Shown here in pieces: positions 22,291-33,400 of a stretch of 64,000 nucleotides of DNA. The position numbers and the translations under genes are program-made. Numbering within the stretch: the stretch's first letter is position 1; each line of letters starts with the position of its first letter. The notes under the pieces are model-generated. The model did not search any database. It had not been told where the DNA came from and saw only the letters and a list, made by a program, of their open reading frames with translations. The stretch is from Oehlia diaphana (Eukaryota > Glomeromycota > Glomeromycetes > Glomerales > Glomeraceae), in NCBI GenBank assembly GCA_003833135.1, contig QZLH01000059.1:98423-162422 (forward strand), written 5' to 3'.

Positions 22291-23787
22291 TTACACCTTT
22301 AAAATTTTAATTACACCATTCTTTTCATATTCATTAATAATTTCCTTCATTTCATTATTTTTTTTAGAACCAACATTTTTAAAATTTAAAGTAAGTAATT
22401 TTTGTGGGTTACGCTTTTTCCAACTAATAAAAAAGGATTTTAAATCTTCAACGTCTAATTCCGCATAATAATTATGAAATTTTAATTCGTGAAAATTCTT
22501 CGGTGAATTTTCAGCTACAATTTTTAAAAGTTCTTTTCCGCTTAAATTTGAACCACGACGAAATATTTCAATACTTTCTAATTTTTTGCATTTCTTAAAA
22601 ATATTTCTTAATAATAATCCTGATAAATTTTCACCAAATATAGTATGTAATGATTTCAATTTAGGACAATGATCGTTAACAGCACGATTTATTGATGAAT
22701 TTTTACATTTACATCTACTTTGAAATTCCTCTAAATTCTCTCCATTATTCTCTAAGAATTTTACTACTATCGGTTCAAATTTTGTTGGAAGATTAACATT
22801 TAATTTTCTTAAATGTGGAAAAGTAAAATGTTGTAAATCTTTAAAATATTCGAAATCTTCGTCTTCATTAATGAAACTTAACGATATATTAAGTTCTTGT
22901 AAATTATTGAAAACTTTTATAAAAGATAATGGCCAATGATTTTCTTCTCCTTTAATGCTTAACTTGATTAAAGTATCAGAATGTTTCATCAACGAAGGTA
23001 TGATATCTGCCCAATGATATGATTCATAATAAGTTGATAAGGATTTTAAATTATTTTGTGAAGAAATTAAATCTTTTAATCCATCGGAAACTGTATCAGC
23101 ATATTTGTTAAACCTAATATTTAATGATTGAATATTATGACATATTTTTGATAGCTGATTAAAAACTTCAGAATTAATATTTGAAGTACAAGTAAATTCT
23201 GAAAGATTTTTTAAACAATATCTCGCTCCAGAAGAATGAATGAAAGTTATTCTATCTGATATTTTCAAATTTTTTATTTTTGAGCTATAATTTACATCAC
23301 AAGTATATGATAATTTGTTCAACAAAGAAACGCTCATAAACATTTTTAATATTTCTTGTGTTAATAAATTAATATTTTTTTTTGTATTAATTGACTGTTG
23401 ATTGTTAGTAAGAAAAAGCTTAACAATAGAATGAATTTTATAAATTGATAGAACTTTGCAATATGATACGTAGTTGAATAATGGAGGTTTCGAAGTTGGA
23501 GCCGAGATAATTTCCTTCTTACACAAATGGTCGTCAGGAGCATATAAAGATTTCAAATTTGGTACTAAAATAATTCCATTGTTATATAAGAAATTTTTAG
23601 ATTCATCAGGTAAACAAATAATCAAGGTATTAAGAACTTTTGTCGATGCATTGGGCTCCTTCCATAAAATTCTAACAGAAACTTGACACCAAAAGCGATT
23701 AACTAGTAGGCATGAATATAAAGTGGCCTTATCTTTTTCTAGGCATCCAAAGATCTCGTTAAGACAATCAGCATCAAGTTGAGACAT
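22291..23787 (-). CDS. F-box protein, same family (copy 4)
   Basis: Intact intronless 498-residue protein. The F-box is at about residues 2-43 (LDADCLNEIFGCLEKDK, then SCLLVNRFWCQVSVRILW). The central repeat-like part contains SGARYCLKNLSEFTC and the C-terminus contains LSGKELLKIVAENSPKNFHE and KSFFISWKKR. It is by far most similar to copy 5 next to it, in the same orientation, and the resemblance continues into the 3' flank (TTTAAAATTTTAATTACACC on the plus strand at the end of both genes). The pair is a tandem duplication. Predicted SCF substrate receptor; target unknown. Confidence 0.9.
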   Translation of the reverse strand: MSQLDADCLNEIFGCLEKDKATLYSCLLVNRFWCQVSVRILWKEPNASTKVLNTLIICLPDESKNFLYNNGIILVPNLKSLYAPDDHLCKKEIISAPTSKPPLFNYVSYCKVLSIYKIHSIVKLFLTNNQQSINTKKNINLLTQEILKMFMSVSLLNKLSYTCDVNYSSKIKNLKISDRITFIHSSGARYCLKNLSEFTCTSNINSEVFNQLSKICHNIQSLNIRFNKYADTVSDGLKDLISSQNNLKSLSTYYESYHWADIIPSLMKHSDTLIKLSIKGEENHWPLSFIKVFNNLQELNISLSFINEDEDFEYFKDLQHFTFPHLRKLNVNLPTKFEPIVVKFLENNGENLEEFQSRCKCKNSSINRAVNDHCPKLKSLHTIFGENLSGLLLRNIFKKCKKLESIEIFRRGSNLSGKELLKIVAENSPKNFHELKFHNYYAELDVEDLKSFFISWKKRNPQKLLTLNFKNVGSKKNNEMKEIINEYEKNGVIKILKV

Positions 23788-24086
23788 TTTTTATTTCTAT
23801 TTTTTTTAAAAAAAAAATATATATATATTTTGCGTGAAATTTCAGTTTTTCTAAAGCCAAAATCGTAAAGTCATTTATAACCATATTTATTACTTTATTA
23901 AGTCGTATTACAAAGTACAAATATCTTTGTTGCGTTACTAAAATTAGAAATTCTCACGCCACAATGAAGAAAACGAGATTTTTGTATGATACTTAATTTA
24001 ATTTTATTATACACACAAAGCATATTTGATATTTCAACATAATTATAATATATATACAACTATACAACTTAAAAACATGCGTAAAT

Positions 24087-25538
24087 TTACATCTTTAAAA
24101 TTTTAATTACACCCTTCCTTTCATATTCATTAATAATTGCCTCCTTTTCATCATTTTTTCTAGAACTAACATTTTTAATATTTTTAATAATTAAATTAAG
24201 TAATTTTTGTGGGTTACGTTTTTTCCAACTAATAAAAAAGGATTTCAAATCTTCAGCGTCTAATTCCTCATAATAATTTTGTAGGTTTAATTCATGAAAA
24301 TTCTTCGGTGAATTTTCAGCTACAATTTTTAAAAGTTCTTTTCCGCTTAAATTCGAACCACGACGAAATGGTTCAATAATTTCTAATTTTTTGCACTTCT
24401 TAAGAATATTTCTTAATAATAATCCTGAAAATATTTCACCAAATGTAGTATGTAATGATTTCAATTTCGGACAATAATCACTTATAGCACGATTTATTGA
24501 TTTATAATTACTTTGAAATTCCACTAAATTCTCTCCATTGTTCTCCAAAATTTTTACTACTATCGGCTCCACTTTTTTTGGAAGATTAATATTTAATTTT
24601 ATTAAGTGTGGAAAAGTAAAATATTGTAAATCCTCAAAATGTCCGAAATCTGAATACTCATCGTCTTCTTTACTAACGTAATCTAACGATATTTCAAGTT
24701 CTTGTAAATTTTTGAAATCTTTTATAAAGGATAATGGCCAATGATTGTCTTTTCCTTTGATGATTAACTTGATTAAAGTTTTAGAATGTTTTGACAACGA
24801 ATCTATGATAAGGTACCAATGACTTAATTCATAATAAGTCAATGATAAGGATTTTAAATTTTTTTGTGAAGAAATTAAATTTTTTAACCCATCTGAAACT
24901 TTATCAGAATATTTGTTAAACTCAATATTTAATGATTGAATATTATGACATATTTTCGACAACTGATTAAAAACTTCGGAATTAACATTTGAAATACAGG
25001 CAAATTCTGAAAGATTTCTTAAACAATATTTCGTTTCAGGGAAATTAACAAAATTTATATTGTTTAGAATTTTTACATCATCATTAGTATATGTTAATTT
25101 TTTTATCGAAGAAACACCCATAAACATTTTGAATATTTCTTGTGTTAGTAAAGTAATATTTTCTTTTGTATTAATTGATTGTTTGTTGTTAAAGAAATGT
25201 TTAACAGCAGAATAGATTTCAGAAATTGAAAGAACTTTACAATATGATGCATAATTGAATAGTGGATTTTTTGAAGTTGAAGCCGATATAACTTCTTTCT
25301 CGCAAGGAGTTGGTCTTAAAATAATTCCATCTTTATATAATAAGTCTTTAGATTCATCAGGTAAGCAAGTAATTAGATTATTAAGAACTTTTACTGATAC
25401 ATTGGGGGTTTCCCATAAAATTCTAACAGAAACTTTACACCAGAAACGATTAACGAGTAGGCATGAATGTAAAACGGCCTTATCTTCCTCAAAATATCTG
25501 AAGATCTCGTCAAGGCAATCAACGTTAAGATGAGTCAT
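24087..25538 (-). CDS. F-box protein, tandem duplicate of copy 4 (copy 5)
   Basis: Intact intronless 483-residue protein with an F-box at about residues 2-43 (LNVDCLDEIFRYFEEDK, then SCLLVNRFWCKVSVRILW). It shares long blocks with copy 4, such as LFNYASYCKVLSI, NIQSLNIEFNKYSD and RRGSNLSGKELLKIVAENSP. Differences are concentrated in the central part and in a shorter segment after the F-box. Only about 300 bases separate the two genes. Predicted SCF ubiquitin-ligase substrate receptor. Confidence 0.9.
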   Translation of the reverse strand: MTHLNVDCLDEIFRYFEEDKAVLHSCLLVNRFWCKVSVRILWETPNVSVKVLNNLITCLPDESKDLLYKDGIILRPTPCEKEVISASTSKNPLFNYASYCKVLSISEIYSAVKHFFNNKQSINTKENITLLTQEIFKMFMGVSSIKKLTYTNDDVKILNNINFVNFPETKYCLRNLSEFACISNVNSEVFNQLSKICHNIQSLNIEFNKYSDKVSDGLKNLISSQKNLKSLSLTYYELSHWYLIIDSLSKHSKTLIKLIIKGKDNHWPLSFIKDFKNLQELEISLDYVSKEDDEYSDFGHFEDLQYFTFPHLIKLNINLPKKVEPIVVKILENNGENLVEFQSNYKSINRAISDYCPKLKSLHTTFGEIFSGLLLRNILKKCKKLEIIEPFRRGSNLSGKELLKIVAENSPKNFHELNLQNYYEELDAEDLKSFFISWKKRNPQKLLNLIIKNIKNVSSRKNDEKEAIINEYERKGVIKILKM

Positions 25539-28138
25539 TTTTGGTTATTTTTTATTTTCAAAAAAAAAACTTCAACGTTGAAATTTATCCTATCTCGTTT
25601 TTTTTTATTACTTTTAAAGTAAATCAAGTGATTTATTTAGATAAACATATTTGAATGTAAACAAAGGGGTTTGTACTTTTTTTTATCACTCTATTTTTGG
25701 AGTAGTTTATCGTGTGACATGATGTCATGTGAATTTGCGCTCATTGAGAATGAATGAACATTCTTAAAATTTTTTGACACCATTCATTATAAATGAAATG
25801 ATCGCCGGACCAATTGATTATTGGATACCCGGATAAATTAATTACATTTACATTGACAATAATAAACCCTGCGAAATCATTGCGAATACCTTTCATTTAT
25901 ACGTTTTAAATTTCTTTTCCATTTATAGATTTTGCGCAACTTAATCTATTTAAGAATTATAATTTTTTATCTGCTCATTTATTAGTGTGACGAGATTCTG
26001 TGTTACGGGTAAATAGATAACATGATATGTATTATAAGAAATTTGGCGCAATTGATAATCAATTGTTGGGAACAAAGACTTTAAAGATTATCATTTTATA
26101 TTAAAAATTATAGAATCTATTGTAAACATTCTAAAAATTTTGGAAAACTTCATGTGAAAACATGTACAGTATCTAGCCGAAACTATTGGTTAGAATATGA
26201 GTTACAGGCACTTTTTTTTTTAGAAATTAGGGAATTCTTTTGGACAGTATACTTGCAGATAATGTCTTTATAAAAGAATGACACTACCGATCCGAAATTA
26301 GCATCCGGAATAGCATAATACTCCGTAGATATCCCGATATATTATAGATTTCCTAGCCTAGTAGATTTGAAATAGAATTCTCTTTTTTTTTTAAAAAAAA
26401 AAAAAGTTATATATGTACAAAATACACGAAATAGTGACTTCACATAAAGTTTCGACGAAGAGTTTAATTGTTTCATCTGATAGTAAATTACAATTTCATC
26501 TCGTCCATTAAATATATTAATACCGGACCTCATCAACATTACTTTCTAAAAAAGAAAACGTAAATTTGTCTACAGTACATTGTTGAGTAATAAATAACAA
26601 AATTAACCTTTCTCGCATAAATACCACCGCTGAATAATTCTTAGGTATATATTAGTTAATATAATATTCGAATTTCATTTGTCGAAAGATAAATTAACGA
26701 AATAATACACAATTGAAAATTCTCCAATGAAAAAATTTTTTATCAAAAATAAATCGCACTGAAGTAAACTATGCTATACAGTATTCCTGAGCCCAGCTGA
26801 ATTAATATTATTAGTTTTGACTTTTGATCTCTATTTGTTGTAAGATGTACCGAATTTTGATTAATCTTTTCAGCTGTCGTGTCTCTCCTCCGGCTCTGCT
26901 ATTTAGACAAGCTTTCTGTTGGAATGTTTAACCTGTCCATCTTACAATTACGATTGACTGTTTTAAGACCCAATGTACTGCGTGCAGAGATCACGACGAA
27001 ACATATCTTGAAATGCAATATAATGTGATCCCTAATTACGTATATTTTCATCACGACGGGTGAGTATCTCGGCAACGAGTTGCGTTTTTCCAAAATTGTT
27101 CGTAAGGTGAACATTTCACAGGTGTTCCTATTAAGGGACTTCATTATCCTTATAAAAAAATAATTCTGGATAAAACTCCAACAAATAAACAAACGATCGT
27201 CTCAGGCACGTGATCATTTTTCGGAAAATTTTTTATAGGATATCAGAAATCCCACCAATCCTTCTGATATCGAAATTATGATCTCAAGTTCGTCATAAAG
27301 AATTTCAGGGAACATATTGTTTAGAAAGTCTTTAACTAAACAATATTTGAACTGCTGTATTTGCTAAGAGAAATCATAATATCTGCTGTCGTGAAAAGAG
27401 ATGCCTAATATTGATTGTGAAACCTAACTTTTTTAAGCATCCCAAAATATTTTTGTTGAATAAAGTAGTAGTAAAAGAATGTCAGTCAGAAAGCACATGA
27501 TGCAGGTCGGGAAAACCTACAACGAGTCTGAGTAACAAAGACACTTATTTCGATTATTCTAACATCTGCGCATAATTTGATGCACAACATATCACATGAG
27601 TCATTGAAGGATACATTATGAATCAAAAAACAAGTGAGCATACAGGTCCATAAACAGAAATACAGAATGTTAAATAAAATCTTTATTGACAACACATCAC
27701 CCGATTTTTTTGTGCCGATGCATCACTTTCAACAGACTATGAAAGCGAAATTTCACTCAATATGGGTTTTATTATGATCCTTGTAAAACATTTTTCTCGG
27801 AAATGCCAATTATCGTCAGCCTTATTAACTTTCACATCTTCACAACAAAGAGAAAATATTAATGACAAAAAGTTGATATGTTTAAATATATGGTAAAAAA
27901 CGAGTGGTAAATTATTTAATAGTTCCATTTCTTTCAAAATCAATCTTCATTTGACTGATAATAGTCAGACTTTCTACATTTTTTAGATGAAATGGAATTT
28001 ACGTTAATTTATTCCCTTCCAAAATTGTACTGTAAATTTTTATTTGTATTATTTGCTTCTACTGGAAACATTTTTATTCATAAAGTTTAATAAAATACAT
28101 ATTATCTGAAGTTCTTAATAATCAAAATTACTATAGTC

Positions 28139-28285
28139 AACTCTCTATAAATTGGCTAGAACCATATGCATAATTTTCAAAATAGTGTATTTAAAGTAAT
28201 ATAATTATAAAACATATAAGCTTGAGACAAGACTAAAGGATGCATTTATAGAGGGCATTTATAGTGGGTGTGTTTATGGAGAGTT
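28139..28285. mobile_element. Probable small MITE, about 147 bp
   Basis: The left end reads AACTCTCTATAAAT and the right end (reverse complement) reads AACTCTCCATAAAC. The inner right part repeats GCATTTATAGAG and GCATTTATAGTG. There is a TA at the right border but a CA at the equivalent left position, so a TA target duplication is possible only if one base has mutated. It has no coding capacity. Confidence 0.45.
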
Positions 28286-28760
28286 ACAAAAATTCATATT
28301 TATATTGATATCCCAATATGCCTGCTATTATCATTACTATTTGAATTGGTTTTGCTCCAATACCTATCATATGCTAACTGTAAATTATGTCATCAAAGAA
28401 AATGTATCAAAAGTTGAAGAAATAAGAAGTGAATTTACTAGAAAATCGTTTGTCTCAAGTTAGGAATCTCCATAGTAAAATATTTAGTAATAAATTATTA
28501 TACTTAGTCAATTTAATTTGATATAATTATATTTATAAGAGGCTAATTTCATTCGATAGCATTGAAATATGATAAAAACATATTCTTTGATGCGTTAATC
28601 ATAAGTCTTATTAAGTAAATATTTTGATAATTGGTACATTATTTCTATATAGTTATGCATTATCCTAACTCTATAGTCTTCAGTTGTGCAGTGTCAGAAA
28701 TAATAAACAATATTAACCTTAGTAAAATAGTAAAGTTTTGTGATATCAATAATATACTTA

Positions 28761-28982
28761 CCGTCGGAGTTAATTACGGCATGTGAAGCTTATACCATAA
28801 TATATTAAATCGCCGTAATGCCGTAATTATTTAATGTCAAAAATACAAAAATTACACAAAGTAAATATTTTTTTTTCTGGTTATGCTGTGTAATCCGTAA
28901 ATCTATAATGCTGGTCTCGATGATTGTTAAATATTTAAATGGTAAAATCCATGCCGTAATTTCAATTCGGCAATTCCGACGG
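28761..28982. mobile_element. Inverted-repeat element, 222 bp
   Basis: The left end CCGTCGGAGTTAATTACGGC matches the right end (reverse complement CCGTCGGAATTGCC, followed a few bases later by AATTACGGCATG). The shared ACGGCATG block is displaced by about 10 bases between the arms. No unambiguous target duplication flanks it and it contains no open frame. It is probably a MITE. Confidence 0.6.
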
Positions 28983-30402
28983 CACCTATAATTAATAATG
29001 TTCTTGGAAATTTGTACAAAAAAAAATAGTTATTAATGCGCAAATTTGCAAGTCTCATTATTGCAAACGCATATATTCATGTACGTATATTTGAGAAAAT
29101 TCCTTATCATACGAATTTGAATTTGGCAAGAATTTCTCCCAATAACAATAATTAGTACATCAATGACTATTCGCATAAATTTTTTATTGAAAACGTCACG
29201 ATGAATAATAAAAATTCTGCTTTTTAATTGGCAATCCCGAAATTAATAAGACATTGGATGCTAACTTTTAGCTGTTATGCTAAACAGGTAAGTCCCAAAA
29301 AATTTGGTTTCCTGCATGATAATATTTAATGCACAGAAAAAACAAACGACATTTCAAAAGCACAGACAATAATCATAATGGTAAATGATAATCACTTTTT
29401 TTTGCATCTCGGATAACTATAATGGAGTGCAATTGCAGAATTCATCCAATAAAGATCAGTGTTTTCTGAAATAAACGATTATCAACGTTGTATTTAGTGC
29501 ATCAATCATAGCTTGCGACTTGCAATGTGATAAGAACTTTTCTCAGGATCATAATGGAAATATGACATGACTCAATTTTAGATAATTGAGAGTTCAGGAA
29601 TTGCACGAGATGAATGCTTTGACTTTTTGGAACAGATTGTTTCGAACATTACATACAAGGAATTAACAGCAACATATTTGGTATTGCAAATATCTACCCA
29701 CATGGTTGTTTTTAGATGATTCGGATATCCTCTTTGAATGAAGTGAAATAACACAAAAAATGAATGTGTCATCATTGAAGACCTAGCGAGCTGATTCCTA
29801 AAATGGTACTTAGACATTGTGCAATTCGCAGTAAGAGTGATATAAGATCAGGCTGATAGTTGCGTTTCACTGTAAAATAATATAGGATTTTTTTTGCTTT
29901 GCATTACTAGTATATTGAGTTTCCGAATATGTGAGATTATTATAAACATTTATTCTGCTAAAATGAGAGAGATAACCGACCTAAATAACAATTATGTAAA
30001 ATCTGCATGAATTTATGATAATATTAAATATTTGATTGGCAGGTTTCAAAGGAGGGATATAATATATTATTCTAAATGTATTTTCTGATAAAATATTACT
30101 ACTTACTTTTTTTTTATAAACATATTCTCAAATTCATTTCAATTTTTACAATCAGATCACAAAACTGCAAAATAATTTATTATAATTATTGGGACGATGA
30201 TATATAAGATATATAATTAAAATTTTATTAAAAAATATATAAAAAAATGTAACCTTTTTTTGAATTATATTCGAAATAATAAAATAAATAAATATTTTAA
30301 ATAAACTATATTATAGTCCATGGCCAATTAATAACAATACATAAAATTTTTGTACAAAAGAAAAAAAAATTGATAAACGTATAAATTATTATTAGTAAAT
30401 GT

Positions 30403-33400
30403 TTATTTGGTTACAATCTCTTTCGGTATTTCCGGCATTGGTGGTTCATCTTCTTTAAGACTGTTTAATATACTTTCAGCTTTCAATGCAATTGACATAC
30501 TTCTTCCTATACGTTTTTCCCTTTCACCACGTTTTCTTCGAGATCGAGTATCCAAATCTCTTCCATCTCTTAAAGTTTCCAATAGATTGTCCATAAGATG
30601 CTTTTCTTCTATAGAATCTTGTGAATCTTGTGAAGTTGGAGTGACTCTGACTGGATTGACATGAGCATTTTTTCTGCGATTCTCCAATTCCTATTTTTAA
30701 ACAAGAAACCATTAATAAATATAAAATAGAAATCCAAAATGTAATTAATAACAAATACCTCTCTTCGTTTTTGAGCTAGTAATTCATGTTCACGCTGTTG
30801 CTTGTTATCATATCTTGCTTTCTGCAAAATAAATGTTATTAGAAATTAATACAATAATATAAGTTCGAATAAATACAGCAATAAAAAACAAACCTCAAAT
30901 GATGCAATGAAAGTTTTAAATATTCCGAAGAATTCATCAGGTTTAGTATTATTTGGATCTTCACCGAAGTATGCTACTACATCTTTGTAAGCTACTTCCA
31001 TAGAAGTATATTTAACTTGAAGTTCCTCAAATTTCTGTTTTGATTTAATAACAAAGTCTTTCATTATAATTGGAAATCTATCATTTTTTTCTAATTCAAC
31101 ATCTATATAGTGCTTTTGAAGTTCAAAATCGAGGTCATTCAACTGTGTTCCCATCGTCCTATATTCACTAGTCATTTCTTGTTGTGAAACTAGAAAAATA
31201 AACAAACATTAATAATGATATTAAGAGAACCACTAATTATAAAAAAAAAATTTTAACCAACCTCTGCATGCGGATCCTGTGTCTTTTAAATCATTAGCAA
31301 ACTCTACTATATGTGGTAACTTTTCTTCAACAGTATTTGAAAGGAAATGAAGTAATGTAACTGAACTACTATTAGATGCCTTAGTGTCAACAAGCTAAGA
31401 ATAATTGCAATAAATCATTAATATTTATTAGATTTATTAGATGTTTATTATAAAAATATTAATAAATATCTAATATATTACTTACCTTATTAATACTAGA
31501 AATTTTGAACCCAAAAGCGCCACCCTTATGACCACTTCCATTCATATAATTACCAAATAATAAAATAAGCTAACAATTATTTGCCCATAGGTTAGATTAT
31601 AATTAAACCAATTAGTGTAATAAACATTAATTAATATAAATTCATACAACTTACGCTTAGAAGTTCTTTGAAATGTTTAGACTCCTTGAGTGCTATTGAA
31701 GCATTCAATATCGATACAACGGACTATAAATAATTAATAAATAGATACAAATATAATTATAATCGTTTCAAATAACAAGTACAATTATTTGTTTCGTTAA
31801 TATACTAACGTTATCAAGACTATTAAACCTCTCATCAAAAGTAATATAGAAATACATGAATTTCAAACGTTGTTGATATCGATGAATCTTCATGATTTCA
31901 ACAAAGAATTTATCCGGTCGAGCTAGATTTTCAAGCACCTCATCTGGTCCGTCTTTATAAACTGACAATTTACCACGCTATTAACAAAAATAATAATTAG
32001 AAAAACAAATATAAAAATATGAAATATTATTCCATTTAGCCATTGCTAACCTCTTCTGCAGTTGGTATATGTTGCATTAATTGATTAAGAAGGTTCTCTG
32101 TGCAGAACAATTCATCCATTTCAATGATTTTTTGATGAATTTCTTCAAATGTATAATGTTTATAACGACCAAGGATCAAATCTGTATACAAATAAGAATT
32201 AAGATATTTTAATCAACATATCGATAAAGTAGTGTTAATGAAAGAAATCACTTACTAATATTATGAGCCCGTTTAGAATCAAGAACGCTTATTTCATCTT
32301 TTTTTTCAGCTTTCTTTTCTATTTAAATTTAATTAATATTACTTAATATTTAGTCTGATATAAAGTTGAAATATTTATAATAAAACATACTCCTTAAAGC
32401 TACTTCTTTAGCTGCAAATAATTCTTCAATAGTTCTAAAAACTCCATCTTCCCCGCCGAGCAATTCAAGAATTTCATCATCACTTAAATTTGCCCATAAC
32501 GTCTTGTTTATTGTTAATTGATTTATCTTATCCCATTGTAACACTTTCATCTTCTTTTTGGCAACGAACGGAAGCATTTTACGGCCATTATCTAATTTTA
32601 ATAAAGTAAATAAGTCACTATTGAACTAAAAATTTTAAAAAACACCTTTCACTTACTTGCTATAGGAGCAAAACGTCCTCCTGGTAGAGGGGGACCAGGT
32701 GGTGGTGGTGGACCTCCTTTAAATCCTGGTGGCGGCGGTGGTGGTGGTGGACCTCCCATGGCTCCTGGTGGCGGCGGTGGTGGTGGTGGACCTCCCATAG
32801 CTCCCGGTGGTGGTGGTGGTGGCGGTGGTGGGGGTGGACCTCCCATAGCTCCCGGTGGTGGTGGTGGTGGTGGTGGTGGTGGTGGTGGACCTCCCATAGC
32901 TCCCGGTGGTGGTGGTGGTGGTGGTGGTGGTGGCGGTCCACCAATATTTGAGGAAGGTGGAGGTGGTGGAGGAGGTGGAGGAGGAGGTGGGGGTGGTCCA
33001 TCAGAGCTTGGTGGCGGAGGGGGTGGAGGAGGTGGGGGTGGTCCATCAGAACTTGGTGGCGGTGGTGGTAATTCAGATGATTGTGAAGAATGTTTTGGAC
33101 TTGTCGGTGATAATGATGTTTCTTGTGGTAATTCTGAAGCATCTGGTGACTGTATTGGTGGAGATTGTGGCTTCTCCGTAGGTCTTTCTTCATAGTCTTC
33201 CGTCAAAACTTCACCATTATGTTCTTGAGTCGCTTCGTTGCTTTTATTTTGTAACCCTTTAAGCTCATCCAAAAAGGGTGGCATCTCTGGCATTTTTAAT
33301 ACCCCATCCGAAGAAGCGTTTGCATAATTATTATTTGGATTTTGGAGGGGATTACCATAAATTGAATTATAATTAGGACCGGCGTTTGGTGTTGGGGCGT

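Larger units (their letters stand above)
25539..30402. other. Long gene-poor region
   Basis: No gene can be supported over 4.9 kb. Stretches near 26850-27240, 27480-27950 and 29400-29880 have a more balanced base composition, and short open frames there (for example one with EMFTLRTILEKRNSLPRYS on the minus strand) could be decayed coding sequence, but none has a recognisable domain. A 10-bp hairpin with a 13-nt loop lies at 27239-27271. Two small inverted-repeat elements are listed separately. Confidence 0.5.

Noticed and set aside
26899..27192. 97-codon minus-strand open frame
   Set aside because: No domain, no neighbouring exon with fitting splice sites, and the opposite strand is equally open over part of it.
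32660..33195. Gly-rich plus-strand and His-rich minus-strand open frames over the formin FH1 region
   Set aside because: They are other frames of the GGT/CCA repeat that encodes poly-Pro; the Pro frame connects to FH2 through valid splice sites.
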